NCBI GenBank assembly: GCA_913058295.1
Contig: CAJXRD010000023.1
Coordinates: forward strand, 1 to 44,808
Source: an uncultured Flavobacteriales bacterium
Lineage (GTDB): Bacteria > Bacteroidota > Bacteroidia > Flavobacteriales > Flavobacteriaceae
Length of the DNA stretch: 44,808 nt
Direction: 5' to 3'
Part shown: positions 1 to 6,265 of the stretch, piece by piece
How positions within the stretch are numbered: the stretch's first letter is position 1
How the letters are laid out: every line of letters begins with the position of its first letter
Position numbers and translations under genes: made by a program
Notes under the pieces: model-generated
Told to the model about the DNA's origin: nothing
The model's input: only the letters and a program-made list of their open reading frames with translations
Databases searched by the model: none

Positions 1-48
1 CGAGATGCTCAGGAGTCTCGTGGGCTCGGAGATGTGTATAAGAGACAG
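1..48 (+). other. Sequencing adapter (not genomic)
   Basis: Bases 1-6 (cgagat) are the end of the Illumina P7 oligo, 7-14 (gctcagga) match the reverse complement of the Nextera N704 index, 15-29 (gtctcgtgggctcgg) are the Nextera read-2 primer, and 30-48 (agatgtgtataagagacag) are the Tn5 mosaic end. The block is a complete library adapter left on the contig end. Genomic sequence begins at base 49. Identification is from memory of the adapter set, but the four parts are in perfect order. Confidence 0.97.
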
Positions 49-184
49 GCCTTATTATTTAAAACAAAGATAATTATATTCACACTATATTCACACTTTT
101 ATTATTAATAAACCCATAACAGATATTAATAGAAAACAGTATATTTGCTTTAAATATAGTAGATAACAACTACTTAGGTAATGA

Positions 185-257
185 TGGGGTAACCAATAAA
201 TAGTATAATACTTGATTACGGCTCAAGAGGTTACAAGTTTGAATCTTGTCGAGGTCA
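185..257 (+). tRNA. Degenerate tRNA-Arg(ACG)-like sequence, 3' half intact
   Basis: The 3' half folds as a normal tRNA: anticodon stem 211-215/223-227 (cttga/tcaag) around a seven-base loop 216-222 with anticodon ACG, a short variable region, and a T stem 233-237/245-249 (acaag/cttgt) around a seven-base loop tttgaat. The 3' acceptor strand would be 250-256 (cgaggtc). The matching 5' strand (gacctcg) and a normal D arm are absent from the 30 bases where they should lie, so it is probably not a working tRNA. A terminator follows directly. It may be a pseudogene, or the 3' fragment of a tRNA left by site-specific integration. Confidence 0.45.
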
Positions 258-262
258 CTACT

Positions 263-307
263 AAAACCAACACTTTCCAATGATTTGGATTTTGTTGGTT
301 TTTTTTA
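263..307 (+). terminator. Rho-independent terminator after the tRNA-like sequence
   Basis: A ten-base stem (aaaaccaaca at 263-272 with tgttggtttt at 293-302) contains a smaller tccaa/ttgga pairing and runs into a T tract to 307. It sits six bases past the tRNA-like 3' end, as expected for a tRNA transcript. Confidence 0.75.
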
Positions 308-401
308 TTTGCCTAATGTTCGCACTTTTTATTAGAATTAGACAAATAATTATTCAAAATACATTAACGATTTCCTTCCCTAGATATGTACGATTTTTGT
401 A

Positions 402-557
402 ATGTTTTTCGTCGTAATTATATTAATCATTTATTTTAATGGTAGAAAAGTTTATGATAAACAAAAACAAGCTGAACAGCTTTTTGATAAGGCTACAAAT
501 GATGAGCGAGTAATTCTTCATTTAAACAGCAACAAAAAACTCAAACAAGAATATTAG
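402..557 (+). CDS. Small single-pass membrane protein, 51 aa, unknown
   Basis: I do not recognise this gene. An ATG at 402 opens 51 codons to TAG at 557. The product starts with a hydrophobic stretch (residues 1-12, MFFVVIILIIYF), then a charged tail with NGRKVYDKQKQAEQLF at about 13-28, which could form an amphipathic helix. The frame is closed just upstream by a TAG at 381-383, so the ATG is the only candidate start. There is no neighbour in an operon; the tRNA-like terminator lies upstream and a hairpin lies about 100 bases downstream. A coherent membrane-plus-helix layout argues for a real small protein, but chance cannot be excluded at this length. Confidence 0.4.
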   Translation: MFFVVIILIIYFNGRKVYDKQKQAEQLFDKATNDERVILHLNSNKKLKQEY

Positions 558-661
558 CAAATATTTTATTCTTTTTATAGCTTAGTTTTATATCAATACT
601 CTTTTGGGTGTTTGTATCATTCACATCAGTTTTGTGTACATTAAAATATTTATAATAAAGA

Positions 662-705
662 AACCCTATGCTTTACGGAATTAACCTGCATAGGGTTCTT
701 TTTTT
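662..705 (+). terminator. Rho-independent terminator
   Basis: Perfect ten-base stem aaccctatgc (662-671) with gcatagggtt (688-697), a 16-base loop and a T-rich tail at 698-705. It may end the transcript of the 51-aa ORF about 105 bases upstream. The loop is unusually long for a plain terminator. Confidence 0.7.
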
Positions 706-941
706 ACCTAAAATCTATACTAATCAAAAATTTTAGTATTCATATAATAATATTCTAACAACGAATTAAATATTATAATGATATAAAAGTAATATATTGG
801 AATGTAAATTTCATGCCAGATTCGTTCAGTGATTAAAAAGTGTAGCTAAGATGCAGTTATGTTTCGATTAGAATAATTAATATTGTTTTACCTTTATTAT
901 CGGTTAGGAATAGGGGTTCTCAAACCCCTATTAATGTTAGA

Positions 942-976
942 AAAGCCATCTCTTAACTGCGATGGCTTTCTTTATT
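942..976 (+). terminator. Rho-independent terminator
   Basis: Nine-base stem aaagccatc (942-950) with gatggcttt (961-969), a ten-base loop and the tail ctttattt. It is about 110 bases beyond the stop of the minus-strand VOC gene and could end transcription from either side. Confidence 0.65.
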
Positions 977-1083
977 TAGGATATTTTTCTTATTTCAAAA
1001 GGGGTTTTATAATTTATTGAGATCTTAATATTAGCTAACAGTATTATTAAAACTTAACTTTTAATATTTTTGAATAATTAATT

Positions 1084-1503
1084 CTAATATTTAAATAATT
1101 GGTCTATATTTTTAAAAGCTTTAAACTCCAAAGCATTATTTTCTGGATCTAATAAAAACATAGTTGCCTGTTCTCCTACCTCCCCTTTAAATCGAATATA
1201 AGGCTCAATTATAAAAGTTTGGTTTAGAGACTTTAACTTTTCTGAAAGTAAAACCCATTCCTCCCATTGTAGCACTACTCCAAAATGTGGTACAGGAACA
1301 TTATGACCGTCTACTTTATTAGAAACTGGCTCTATTGAAGAATGGTGTATTGGTTTTTCGTGTAATACTAATTGATGTCCAAAAAAATTGAGATCGACCC
1401 ACTTTTCATCTCTCCTACCTTTTTCACAACCTAGAATTTTACAATAAAAGCTTTCGCAATTAACTAAATTGTTTACGGGAATAGCAAGATGAAAAGGGTT
1501 CAT
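1084..1503 (-). CDS. VOC-family (glyoxalase/dioxygenase fold) protein
   Basis: This 139-residue protein has the vicinal oxygen chelate fold: [10 protein letters not shown] at the start (residues 4-13), the beta-alpha-beta unit SFYCKILGC (18-26), and the closing [12 protein letters not shown] (116-127). Possible metal ligands of the fold are H5, H73 and E126, in the usual spacing. Length is normal for a one-module VOC protein. Members include glyoxalases, dioxygenases and fosfomycin- or bleomycin-binding proteins, and the sequence does not decide between them. The start is ATG. It is a lone gene, with the clpS relic upstream and non-coding sequence downstream. Confidence 0.88.
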   Translation of the reverse strand: MNPFHLAIPVNNLVNCESFYCKILGCEKGRRDEKWVDLNFFGHQLVLHEKPIHHSSIEPVSNKVDGHNVPVPHFGVVLQWEEWVLLSEKLKSLNQTFIIEPYIRFKGEVGEQATMFLLDPENNALEFKAFKNIDQLFKY

Positions 1504-1595
1504 ATATGGTTATTTTTTAATTAAAATTCAAATGAGATTGGTATTACTAAATAATTTAAGCACTCAAACCGTATGATGAAATTTAGAATAATAAT

Positions 1596-1705
1596 GTTTT
1601 AAATCATCGTATGGTCCTGTTTCTACAGCACACTTTCTCTTATATTCCCACTACTTTACTAAAGTACTAATTTTACAGCAATCCAGTTAATTTTTTCTTT
1701 TTTTA
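1596..1705 (-). pseudogene. Relic of a clpS-prmA junction
   Basis: Bases 1596-1640 match the 3' part of clpS at about 2701-2743 (shared gttttaaatcatcgta, then cctgttt and tacag blocks). Bases 1641-1655 jump to the clpS start region (attccca, then tactttactaaagtac). Bases 1665-1700 match the 3' end of prmA (cagcaatccagtta). About 165 bases of clpS are missing internally. The order and strand are those of the intact clpS-prmA pair, so this is a decayed second copy. No reading frame survives. Confidence 0.8.
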
Positions 1706-1736
1706 GATATTCTTAGATTATTAAAACAATTATTTG

Positions 1737-1744
1737 TATTTTTG
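1737..1744 (+). promoter_or_regulatory. Possible -7 promoter box (tatttttg)
   Basis: Matches the Bacteroidota -7 consensus TAnnTTTG, 45 bases before the ATG of the small outer-membrane protein gene. I see no clear TTG -33 element at the usual distance, so the call rests on one box in AT-rich DNA. Confidence 0.35.
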
Positions 1745-1788
1745 TTTAACAAATTAATCTTTTTGTTAAACATTAAATAAATAATATT

Positions 1789-2220
1789 ATGAAAAATCAA
1801 TTTTTAGTACTCACATTAATATCAATTTTCACTTTTACAAACTCTTTTAGTCAAGCAAGAAATGAACTAAATTTTGGGCTTATTGGAGCAAATTATGAAA
1901 TACCAGTTCATAAAGACATAACCATAGCCCCAGGAGCTTCTACAAATTTTGATCTTAACTGGATAACTCTTTATGTTAGAGGGAATTATTATTTTGATAA
2001 TTTATTTAAAATAACCAGTCCATCTTGGGATGTCTATGGAGGTTTAGGTGCTGGTTATGCAATCTATAATGGAGATAAAGATAAAAGTAGTGATTTAGAT
2101 ATTGGCTTGCACGCTGGAGGAAGATGGTTTTGGAATGATCAATGGGGAGTATATCTAGAATTAGGTGGAGGAAGCACTCAGGGTGCTAATGGAGGAATTG
2201 GCTTGACAGTCAAATTATAA
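1789..2220 (+). CDS. Small outer-membrane beta-barrel-like protein
   Basis: The 143-residue product has a Sec signal peptide (residues 1-21, ending NSFSQA). Alternating hydrophobic and aromatic strands follow, such as ITLYVRGNYYFDNL and WGVYLELGGGST, and it closes on a barrel-like IGLTVKL. Glycine and aromatic girdle residues fit a small eight-stranded barrel. There is no domain I can name. The ATG is preceded by a possible -7 box at 1737. Two tiny membrane-protein genes follow within 25 bases and may be co-transcribed. This cassette sits between the clpS relic and intact clpS, so it was probably caught between the two duplicate copies. Confidence 0.75.
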   Translation: MKNQFLVLTLISIFTFTNSFSQARNELNFGLIGANYEIPVHKDITIAPGASTNFDLNWITLYVRGNYYFDNLFKITSPSWDVYGGLGAGYAIYNGDKDKSSDLDIGLHAGGRWFWNDQWGVYLELGGGSTQGANGGIGLTVKL

Positions 2221-2244
2221 TATAACTTTTAAATAAAATAAATC

Positions 2245-2427
2245 ATGTTTAAACAATTTAACATAACAGACATACTACTTTTTATATCTGCCTTATCAAG
2301 TTTAATATTTTCGGAAATATTATTTTTTTCTGGAGAAAAACAGAACGCTGTATTCATAGGCTTGTGGGTTCCTTCTATTCTAGCATTTGGAATTTATCTA
2401 AGATTAATTAAAAACTCGAAAAAATGA
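2245..2427 (+). CDS. Small two-helix membrane protein, 60 aa
   Basis: I do not recognise the family. The product is almost all hydrophobic: one helix at about residues 9-27 (DILLFISALSSLIFSEILF) and a second at about 35-53 (AVFIGLWVPSILAFGIYLR), with a basic tail LIKNSKK. Such a layout predicts a hairpin in the inner membrane with a positive cytoplasmic end. It begins 24 bases after the outer-membrane protein gene, and its TGA stop overlaps the ATG of the next tiny ORF (ATGA), which suggests coupled translation. Confidence 0.6.
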   Translation: MFKQFNITDILLFISALSSLIFSEILFFSGEKQNAVFIGLWVPSILAFGIYLRLIKNSKK

Positions 2428-2519
2428 TAGAATTTATACCATATTTTGCAGGAATAATTACTGTACTTTTTGGCATGGCTTTTTACTTAGCACTACAGGA
2501 ATTTAAAAAGTTAAAATAG
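2424..2519 (+). CDS. Single-pass membrane microprotein, 31 aa
   Basis: A 31-codon frame starts at the ATG of an ATGA overlap with the 60-aa gene and ends at TAG 2517. The product has one hydrophobic helix, residues 4-23 (FIPYFAGIITVLFGMAFYLA), and a charged end LQEFKKLK. The exact stop/start overlap and the clean transmembrane pattern argue that it is translated, probably coupled to its neighbour. No family is recognised. Length makes chance possible, but the arrangement is typical of paired small membrane subunits. Confidence 0.5.
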   Translation: MIEFIPYFAGIITVLFGMAFYLALQEFKKLK

Positions 2520-2658
2520 TAATTGTAAAAAAGGCTATTCAAAATTGACAATAGCAGTTGTTGTGAAGCAAACCGGAGAAAAATTAGTTGATGAATTGAT
2601 AAAGTACAATGAAAATTTTATCAATCTATCTTATACAAAAACTGTTGTTTTTATATAA
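2515..2658 (+). pseudogene. Possible C-terminal gene fragment without a start
   Basis: A frame open from 2515 to TAA at 2656 reads as protein-like sequence: GYSKLTIAVVVKQTG, then EKLVDELIKYNENFI, then YTKTVVFI. There is no ATG; only TTG (2545) or GTG (2563) could start it. It overlaps the clpS stop on the other strand by eight bases. I read it as the tail of a lost gene, possibly left by the rearrangement that duplicated clpS, but cannot name the source. It may also be chance. Confidence 0.25.
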
Positions 2659-2926
2659 TTTCAGCACTTAAATCTGCTTGAAGAAGCTTGGAACAACGCT
2701 GTTTTAAATCATCGTAGTCGCCTGTTTTTACAGTACATTTTCCTTTATAATGCACAATAAGAGAACATTGTTCCGCTTGTTCTGGGGTATGATCACAAGC
2801 ATATACCAACATATCGATTACATGATCAAAGGTATTCACATCGTCATTATATAAAACGATATAATGCTCGTTGACTTCTTTTTCAACAACCTCTACTTCT
2901 TCTTGTATTTTTTCTTTTATTCCCAT
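2651..2926 (-). CDS. clpS: ATP-dependent Clp protease adaptor ClpS
   Basis: ClpS delivers N-degron substrates to the ClpA/ClpC unfoldase of the ClpP protease. The 91-residue protein has an acidic, disordered N-terminal stretch (1-20), then the core LYNDDVNTFDHVIDML (25-40), with the N27-D28-D29 cluster of the substrate pocket, and the closing HYKGKCTVKTGDYDDL (59-74). Length is normal. It lies downstream of cysM and prmA on the same strand, but a decayed copy of the prmA 3' end and a small repeat now separate it from prmA, so its transcription may have changed. The start is ATG. Confidence 0.96.
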   Translation of the reverse strand: MGIKEKIQEEVEVVEKEVNEHYIVLYNDDVNTFDHVIDMLVYACDHTPEQAEQCSLIVHYKGKCTVKTGDYDDLKQRCSKLLQADLSAEII

Positions 2927-2986
2927 ACTTTACTAAAGTACAAATTTTGCAGCAATCCAATTATTTTTCTCTTTATTTGAAACGTT
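2927..2986 (-). pseudogene. Extra copy of the prmA 3' end
   Basis: Bases 2928-2986 repeat the last codons of prmA at 3036-3093: tactttact, then gcagcaatccaattattttt, then ctctttatttgaaacg. Read on the minus strand the copy encodes EKNNWIAAKF, as the real prmA does. It directly abuts the clpS start, and the same junction is seen in the relic at 1641-1705, so this was the older prmA end and the present prmA 3' end is a duplicate or the reverse. Confidence 0.8.
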
Positions 2987-3035
2987 TCTCGATACTATTC
3001 CAAAAAAATGGAATCACTCGAAATCCTGAAATAAA
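2987..3035. repeat. Dispersed palindromic element between prmA end copies
   Basis: This spacer has the hairpin attcca (loop aaaaa) tggaat and the flanks tctcgatac and tcactcg. The same order (ttcgatac, attt, a-run, tcactc) occurs at 8285-8312, so it belongs to the small dispersed repeat family seen elsewhere in the window. It lies exactly between two copies of the prmA 3' end. Confidence 0.5.
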
Positions 3036-3872
3036 TTATACTTTACTGAATTTAGCTGCAATCCAGTTATTCTTCTCTTTATTTGAAACGAATGATAAGC
3101 CTAATTTAGTACAAGTATCCTTAATTAAAGGTAAGTCTTCTTTATAAAAACCACTTAGATAAAGCTCACCTCCTTTGCTTAAACAATTGCAATAGGTTTC
3201 CATATCTTGAAGTAAAATATTCCTATTGATATTGGCAATAATACTATCGTACTTTTTATCAGAAAGAAAAGATGCATCACTTTGATAAACCGTGATTGTA
3301 GAACAATTATTTCGCTCTACATTTTCAATAGAATTCTCAAAACACCATTCATCAATATCTACAGCATCTATTGCTCTAGCGCCACGCATTTCAGCTAATA
3401 TAGCAAGAACTGCAGTTCCGCAACCCATATCCAAAACCGATTTTCTTTTAAAATCATTTTCCAATATATGTTGAAGCATCATATAGGTAGTTTCATGATG
3501 CCCTGTCCCAAAAGACATTTTAGGCTCGATTACAATTTCATATTTCACATTAAATGGGGCATGAAATGGAGCTCTTAAAGCGCATTCCCCATTAACTTCA
3601 ATAGGATGAAAATTATTCTCCCACTCCGCATTCCAATTTACCTGAGCAATTTCAGATTTAATATGTGATATTTCAAACTCTTCAGAATCTAGTATCTGAA
3701 TATCCTCTAAAATAGATTCCTTCCAATCTGGTTTTTGAATATATGCTTTAACGCCCTTTTTAGTTTCCACAAAACTTTCAAAATTTACCATACCCAATTG
3801 GGCGATTAAGATTTCGGTTCCTGGCTGTAAAGGACTTACCGTAAAATTGTATTCTATATAAATTTGTGACAT
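3036..3872 (-). CDS. prmA: Ribosomal protein L11 methyltransferase
   Basis: PrmA uses S-adenosylmethionine to trimethylate ribosomal protein L11 in the cytoplasm. The 278-residue product carries the family marks: FGTGHHETT (121-129), SAM motif I VLDMGCGTAVLAI (146-158) and the active-site strand IIANINRNIL (211-220). Residue 154 is Ala where most homologues have Gly in GCGTG, a mild change. Length is typical. The ATG start is two bases from the cysM stop, so the two genes form an operon (cysM first). The last codons are duplicated just downstream. Confidence 0.95.
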   Translation of the reverse strand: MSQIYIEYNFTVSPLQPGTEILIAQLGMVNFESFVETKKGVKAYIQKPDWKESILEDIQILDSEEFEISHIKSEIAQVNWNAEWENNFHPIEVNGECALRAPFHAPFNVKYEIVIEPKMSFGTGHHETTYMMLQHILENDFKRKSVLDMGCGTAVLAILAEMRGARAIDAVDIDEWCFENSIENVERNNCSTITVYQSDASFLSDKKYDSIIANINRNILLQDMETYCNCLSKGGELYLSGFYKEDLPLIKDTCTKLGLSFVSNKEKNNWIAAKFSKV

Positions 3873-3874
3873 AA

Positions 3875-4855
3875 TTAATCTATATATCCCATTTCACGCA
3901 TCCAATCGTCATTAAACATTTTTCCCACATAACGACTTCCGTGGTCATGGAAAAGAACTACAACTACATCGTCTTTTGTAAAATGTTCTTTTAATTGCAG
4001 CACTCCTTTAATCGCAGAACCTGCAGAATTACCCAAAAACATTCCTTCTTCTTTAGCCAATCTTTGGGTATAAACGGCGCCATCCTTATCGGTTACTTTA
4101 GTGAATCCATCGATGATATCGAAGTTTACATTTTTGGGAAGTATATCTTCTCCGATTCCTTCAGTAACGTATGGGTAAATTTCATTTTCATCAAACTCCC
4201 CTGTTTCATGGTATTTTTTAAAAACACTTCCGTAGGTATCAATTCCCCAAATCTTAACATTTGGATTTTGTTCTTTTAAATATTTCCCAACACCAGAAAT
4301 AGTTCCTCCTGTTCCAACTCCAACTACAAAGTGAGTAATTTTTCCATCGGTTTGTTTCCAAATTTCTGGACCCGTACTTTCATAATGCGCTTTGGCATTA
4401 CTAGGATTATCATACTGATTTACATACCAGCTATTTGGAGTTTCCTCTGCCAATCGTTTAGAAACCGAATAATAAGATCTAGGATCTTCAGGTTCCACCG
4501 CAGTAGGACAAATAATTACCTCAGCACCCACCGCTTTAAGTATATCGCATTTTTCTTTCGACTGCTTATCTGCCAAAACAAAAATACATTTATAACCTTT
4601 TACAATTGCTGCTAAAGCCAATCCCATTCCAGTATTTCCTGAAGTTCCTTCAATAATAGTTCCTCCGGGCATTAATCTCCCATCAGCTTCTGCATCTTCA
4701 ATCATCGTTAAAGCCATACGGTCCTTAACTGAATTCCCTGGGTTAAAGGTTTCGTATTTAGCAAGTACCAAAGCTGGTATTTCTGCTGTTATTTTATTAA
4801 CCTTCACTAATGGAGTATTGCCAATAGTTTCTAAAATGTTTTTTGCGTATTGCAT
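3875..4855 (-). CDS. cysM: PLP-dependent cysteine synthase (CysM/OASS family)
   Basis: The enzyme makes cysteine (or a related beta-substituted alanine) from an activated serine and sulfide. The 326-residue protein shows the fold-type II marks: PLP lysine K44 in NPGNSVKDRMAL, the substrate loop GTSGNTGMGLAL (70-81), and the phosphate loop GVGTGGTISGVGKYL (about 179-193). The GNSAGSAIKG near the end binds the cofactor ring. Cystathionine beta-synthase is a close alternative; there is no CBS domain. It is the first gene of a cysM-prmA(-clpS) unit, with a promoter box at 4960-4967 and a hairpin in the leader. Confidence 0.92.
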   Translation of the reverse strand: MQYAKNILETIGNTPLVKVNKITAEIPALVLAKYETFNPGNSVKDRMALTMIEDAEADGRLMPGGTIIEGTSGNTGMGLALAAIVKGYKCIFVLADKQSKEKCDILKAVGAEVIICPTAVEPEDPRSYYSVSKRLAEETPNSWYVNQYDNPSNAKAHYESTGPEIWKQTDGKITHFVVGVGTGGTISGVGKYLKEQNPNVKIWGIDTYGSVFKKYHETGEFDENEIYPYVTEGIGEDILPKNVNFDIIDGFTKVTDKDGAVYTQRLAKEEGMFLGNSAGSAIKGVLQLKEHFTKDDVVVVLFHDHGSRYVGKMFNDDWMREMGYID

Positions 4856-4875
4856 GTATTAAATTGTTTTTTCAA

Positions 4876-4911
4876 CTCCACTCTTCAAAAAGTTATGATT
4901 CCTGAGCGGAG
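4876..4911 (-). promoter_or_regulatory. Stem-loop in the cysM leader
   Basis: In the transcript, eight bases CTCCGCTC (4904-4911) pair with GAGTGGAG (4876-4883), one of them a G-U pair, with a 20-base loop. It lies about 20 bases before the cysM start and has no T tract, so it is not a normal terminator. It could affect translation or RNA stability. It does not match a riboswitch I know. Confidence 0.4.
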
Positions 4912-4959
4912 ACAAAGGGATCAAATAATTCCTAAATTATATTTATAATTTAAGGTTCG

Positions 4960-4967
4960 CAAAGATA
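4960..4967 (-). promoter_or_regulatory. -7 promoter box of the cysM-prmA-clpS unit
   Basis: The minus strand reads TATCTTTG, a full match to the Bacteroidota -7 consensus, 105 bases before the cysM ATG. No TTG is seen at the best -33 distance. It implies a leader of about 100 bases that holds the stem-loop at 4876-4911. Confidence 0.55.
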
Positions 4968-5019
4968 ATCATATGAAGCGGATATTAAGATATACTTCTA
5001 AAATTTCAAGAACATGCAA

Positions 5020-6255
5020 TTATGCAAAACGCATTGCCTTTATAGGAGATATCTTTGAAATAATAAAGGAAGGTAAAATTAGCATGACCATACAAAGAAT
5101 GAAAGTGCCAAGATTTAAAAGTAAAATATAATTGATATCTAAATAAACAGGGGCTTCAGTAACATAATAAACACTAGGATCTAGTTTTATTAATTTAAAA
5201 TACTTTTGTGCCAATAATAATCCTATTCCTATTAAATTTCCCCAAAACAATCCTTTTATAATTAAATACATTGCATTGTAAAAAAATATTTTACGAACGA
5301 TTTTATCACTACTCCCCAAAGCTTTTAAAATTCCTATCATTTGGGTTCTTTCTAAAATCAATACCAAAAGCGCAGTTATCATATTAATACCGGCCACTAA
5401 AATCATAATCCCTATGATGAGAATAATATTAAAATCGAATAGTTCCAACCATTTAAATATGGAATAGTACTTTTCTTGAATGGTTTGTGAATCCAACAAA
5501 CTGCTTGTTTCTTCATATACTTGGTTACCAATATTCTCAATATCGTTAAAGTCCTCCACAAATATTTCAAAAGACCCAACCTCATCTTCCTTCCATTTAT
5601 TTAAGCGCTGAATATGCCGAATATCTGCAATAACAAAGGTGGAATCGAAATCTAAAAAACCACTATTATAAATTCCAACAATATCAAAACCTCTACTCCT
5701 TGGTGGTTTAGAGCTATCTTTCCCAATAAAAAAGGTGGTTATTTTATCTCCAATTTTAAGGTTTAATCTATTGACTAAATATTCTGAAATTATAATCTCT
5801 TCGTTTATAGCATCTGTATAATTGGGAAGTCTACCTTCTACTAAAAATTCAGAAAAAAAATGCCAATCATAATCCTTTCCAACCCCTTTAACTACAATTC
5901 CTTCAAAATCTGTAGCTGTACGTATAATCCCTCCTCTGGAAGCAGTGACTTGCATATGCTTTATCCCTTCTACATTTTTAAAATCAGGATAAAAATCTTG
6001 ATGGATAGAAATGGAATTTTGTGAATCGTTAGAAAAATTAGTATCGTAATTTGATATGATAATATCTCCGTTAAATGCAGAAACTTTTTCGTGAATTTTT
6101 TTCTGAAGACCAACACCTGTTGCAATCGAAATCAGCATCGTAATAAATCCTATTGCAATTGATACGATTGCAATTTTTATTATTGGTGCCGATATACTAT
6201 TTTTATAATCCCTAGTGGAAATAATTCGCTTGGCGATGAAATATTCGAAATTCAC
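5020..6255 (-). CDS. ABC transporter permease, LolC/LolE-like (FtsX family)
   Basis: The 411-residue protein has the MacB/LolCE plan: a cytoplasmic start MNFEYFIAKRI, one helix at about 22-47, a large periplasmic domain (50-270), then three helices at about 275-300, 325-350 and 375-402. Such permeases release lipoproteins from the inner membrane to the LolA chaperone. No ATPase gene is adjacent, so LolD must be elsewhere. The start is GTG, with an in-frame TAA just before it, and homologues begin the same way. The divergent namZ start lies only ten bases away. Confidence 0.88.
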   Translation of the reverse strand: MNFEYFIAKRIISTRDYKNSISAPIIKIAIVSIAIGFITMLISIATGVGLQKKIHEKVSAFNGDIIISNYDTNFSNDSQNSISIHQDFYPDFKNVEGIKHMQVTASRGGIIRTATDFEGIVVKGVGKDYDWHFFSEFLVEGRLPNYTDAINEEIIISEYLVNRLNLKIGDKITTFFIGKDSSKPPRSRGFDIVGIYNSGFLDFDSTFVIADIRHIQRLNKWKEDEVGSFEIFVEDFNDIENIGNQVYEETSSLLDSQTIQEKYYSIFKWLELFDFNIILIIGIMILVAGINMITALLVLILERTQMIGILKALGSSDKIVRKIFFYNAMYLIIKGLFWGNLIGIGLLLAQKYFKLIKLDPSVYYVTEAPVYLDINYILLLNLGTFILCMVMLILPSFIISKISPIKAMRFA

Positions 6256-6265
6256 TTAGTCCCTT

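Larger units (their letters stand above)
558..1083. other. Intergenic stretch with hairpins and no gene seen
   Basis: About 525 bases without a plausible coding frame on either strand. It holds three stem-loops (662-697, 909-932 and 942-969); the first and third have T tracts and are listed as terminators. The middle one (aataggggtt/aacccctatt, loop ctca) lies just before the third and may form a tandem terminator with it. The AT-rich sequence between 706 and 905 shows nothing I can name. Confidence 0.6.

Noticed and set aside
76-97. Eleven-base tandem repeat atattcacact as an attachment core
   Set aside because: Too short and too close to the adapter junction to claim; kept only as a note beside the tRNA-like finding.
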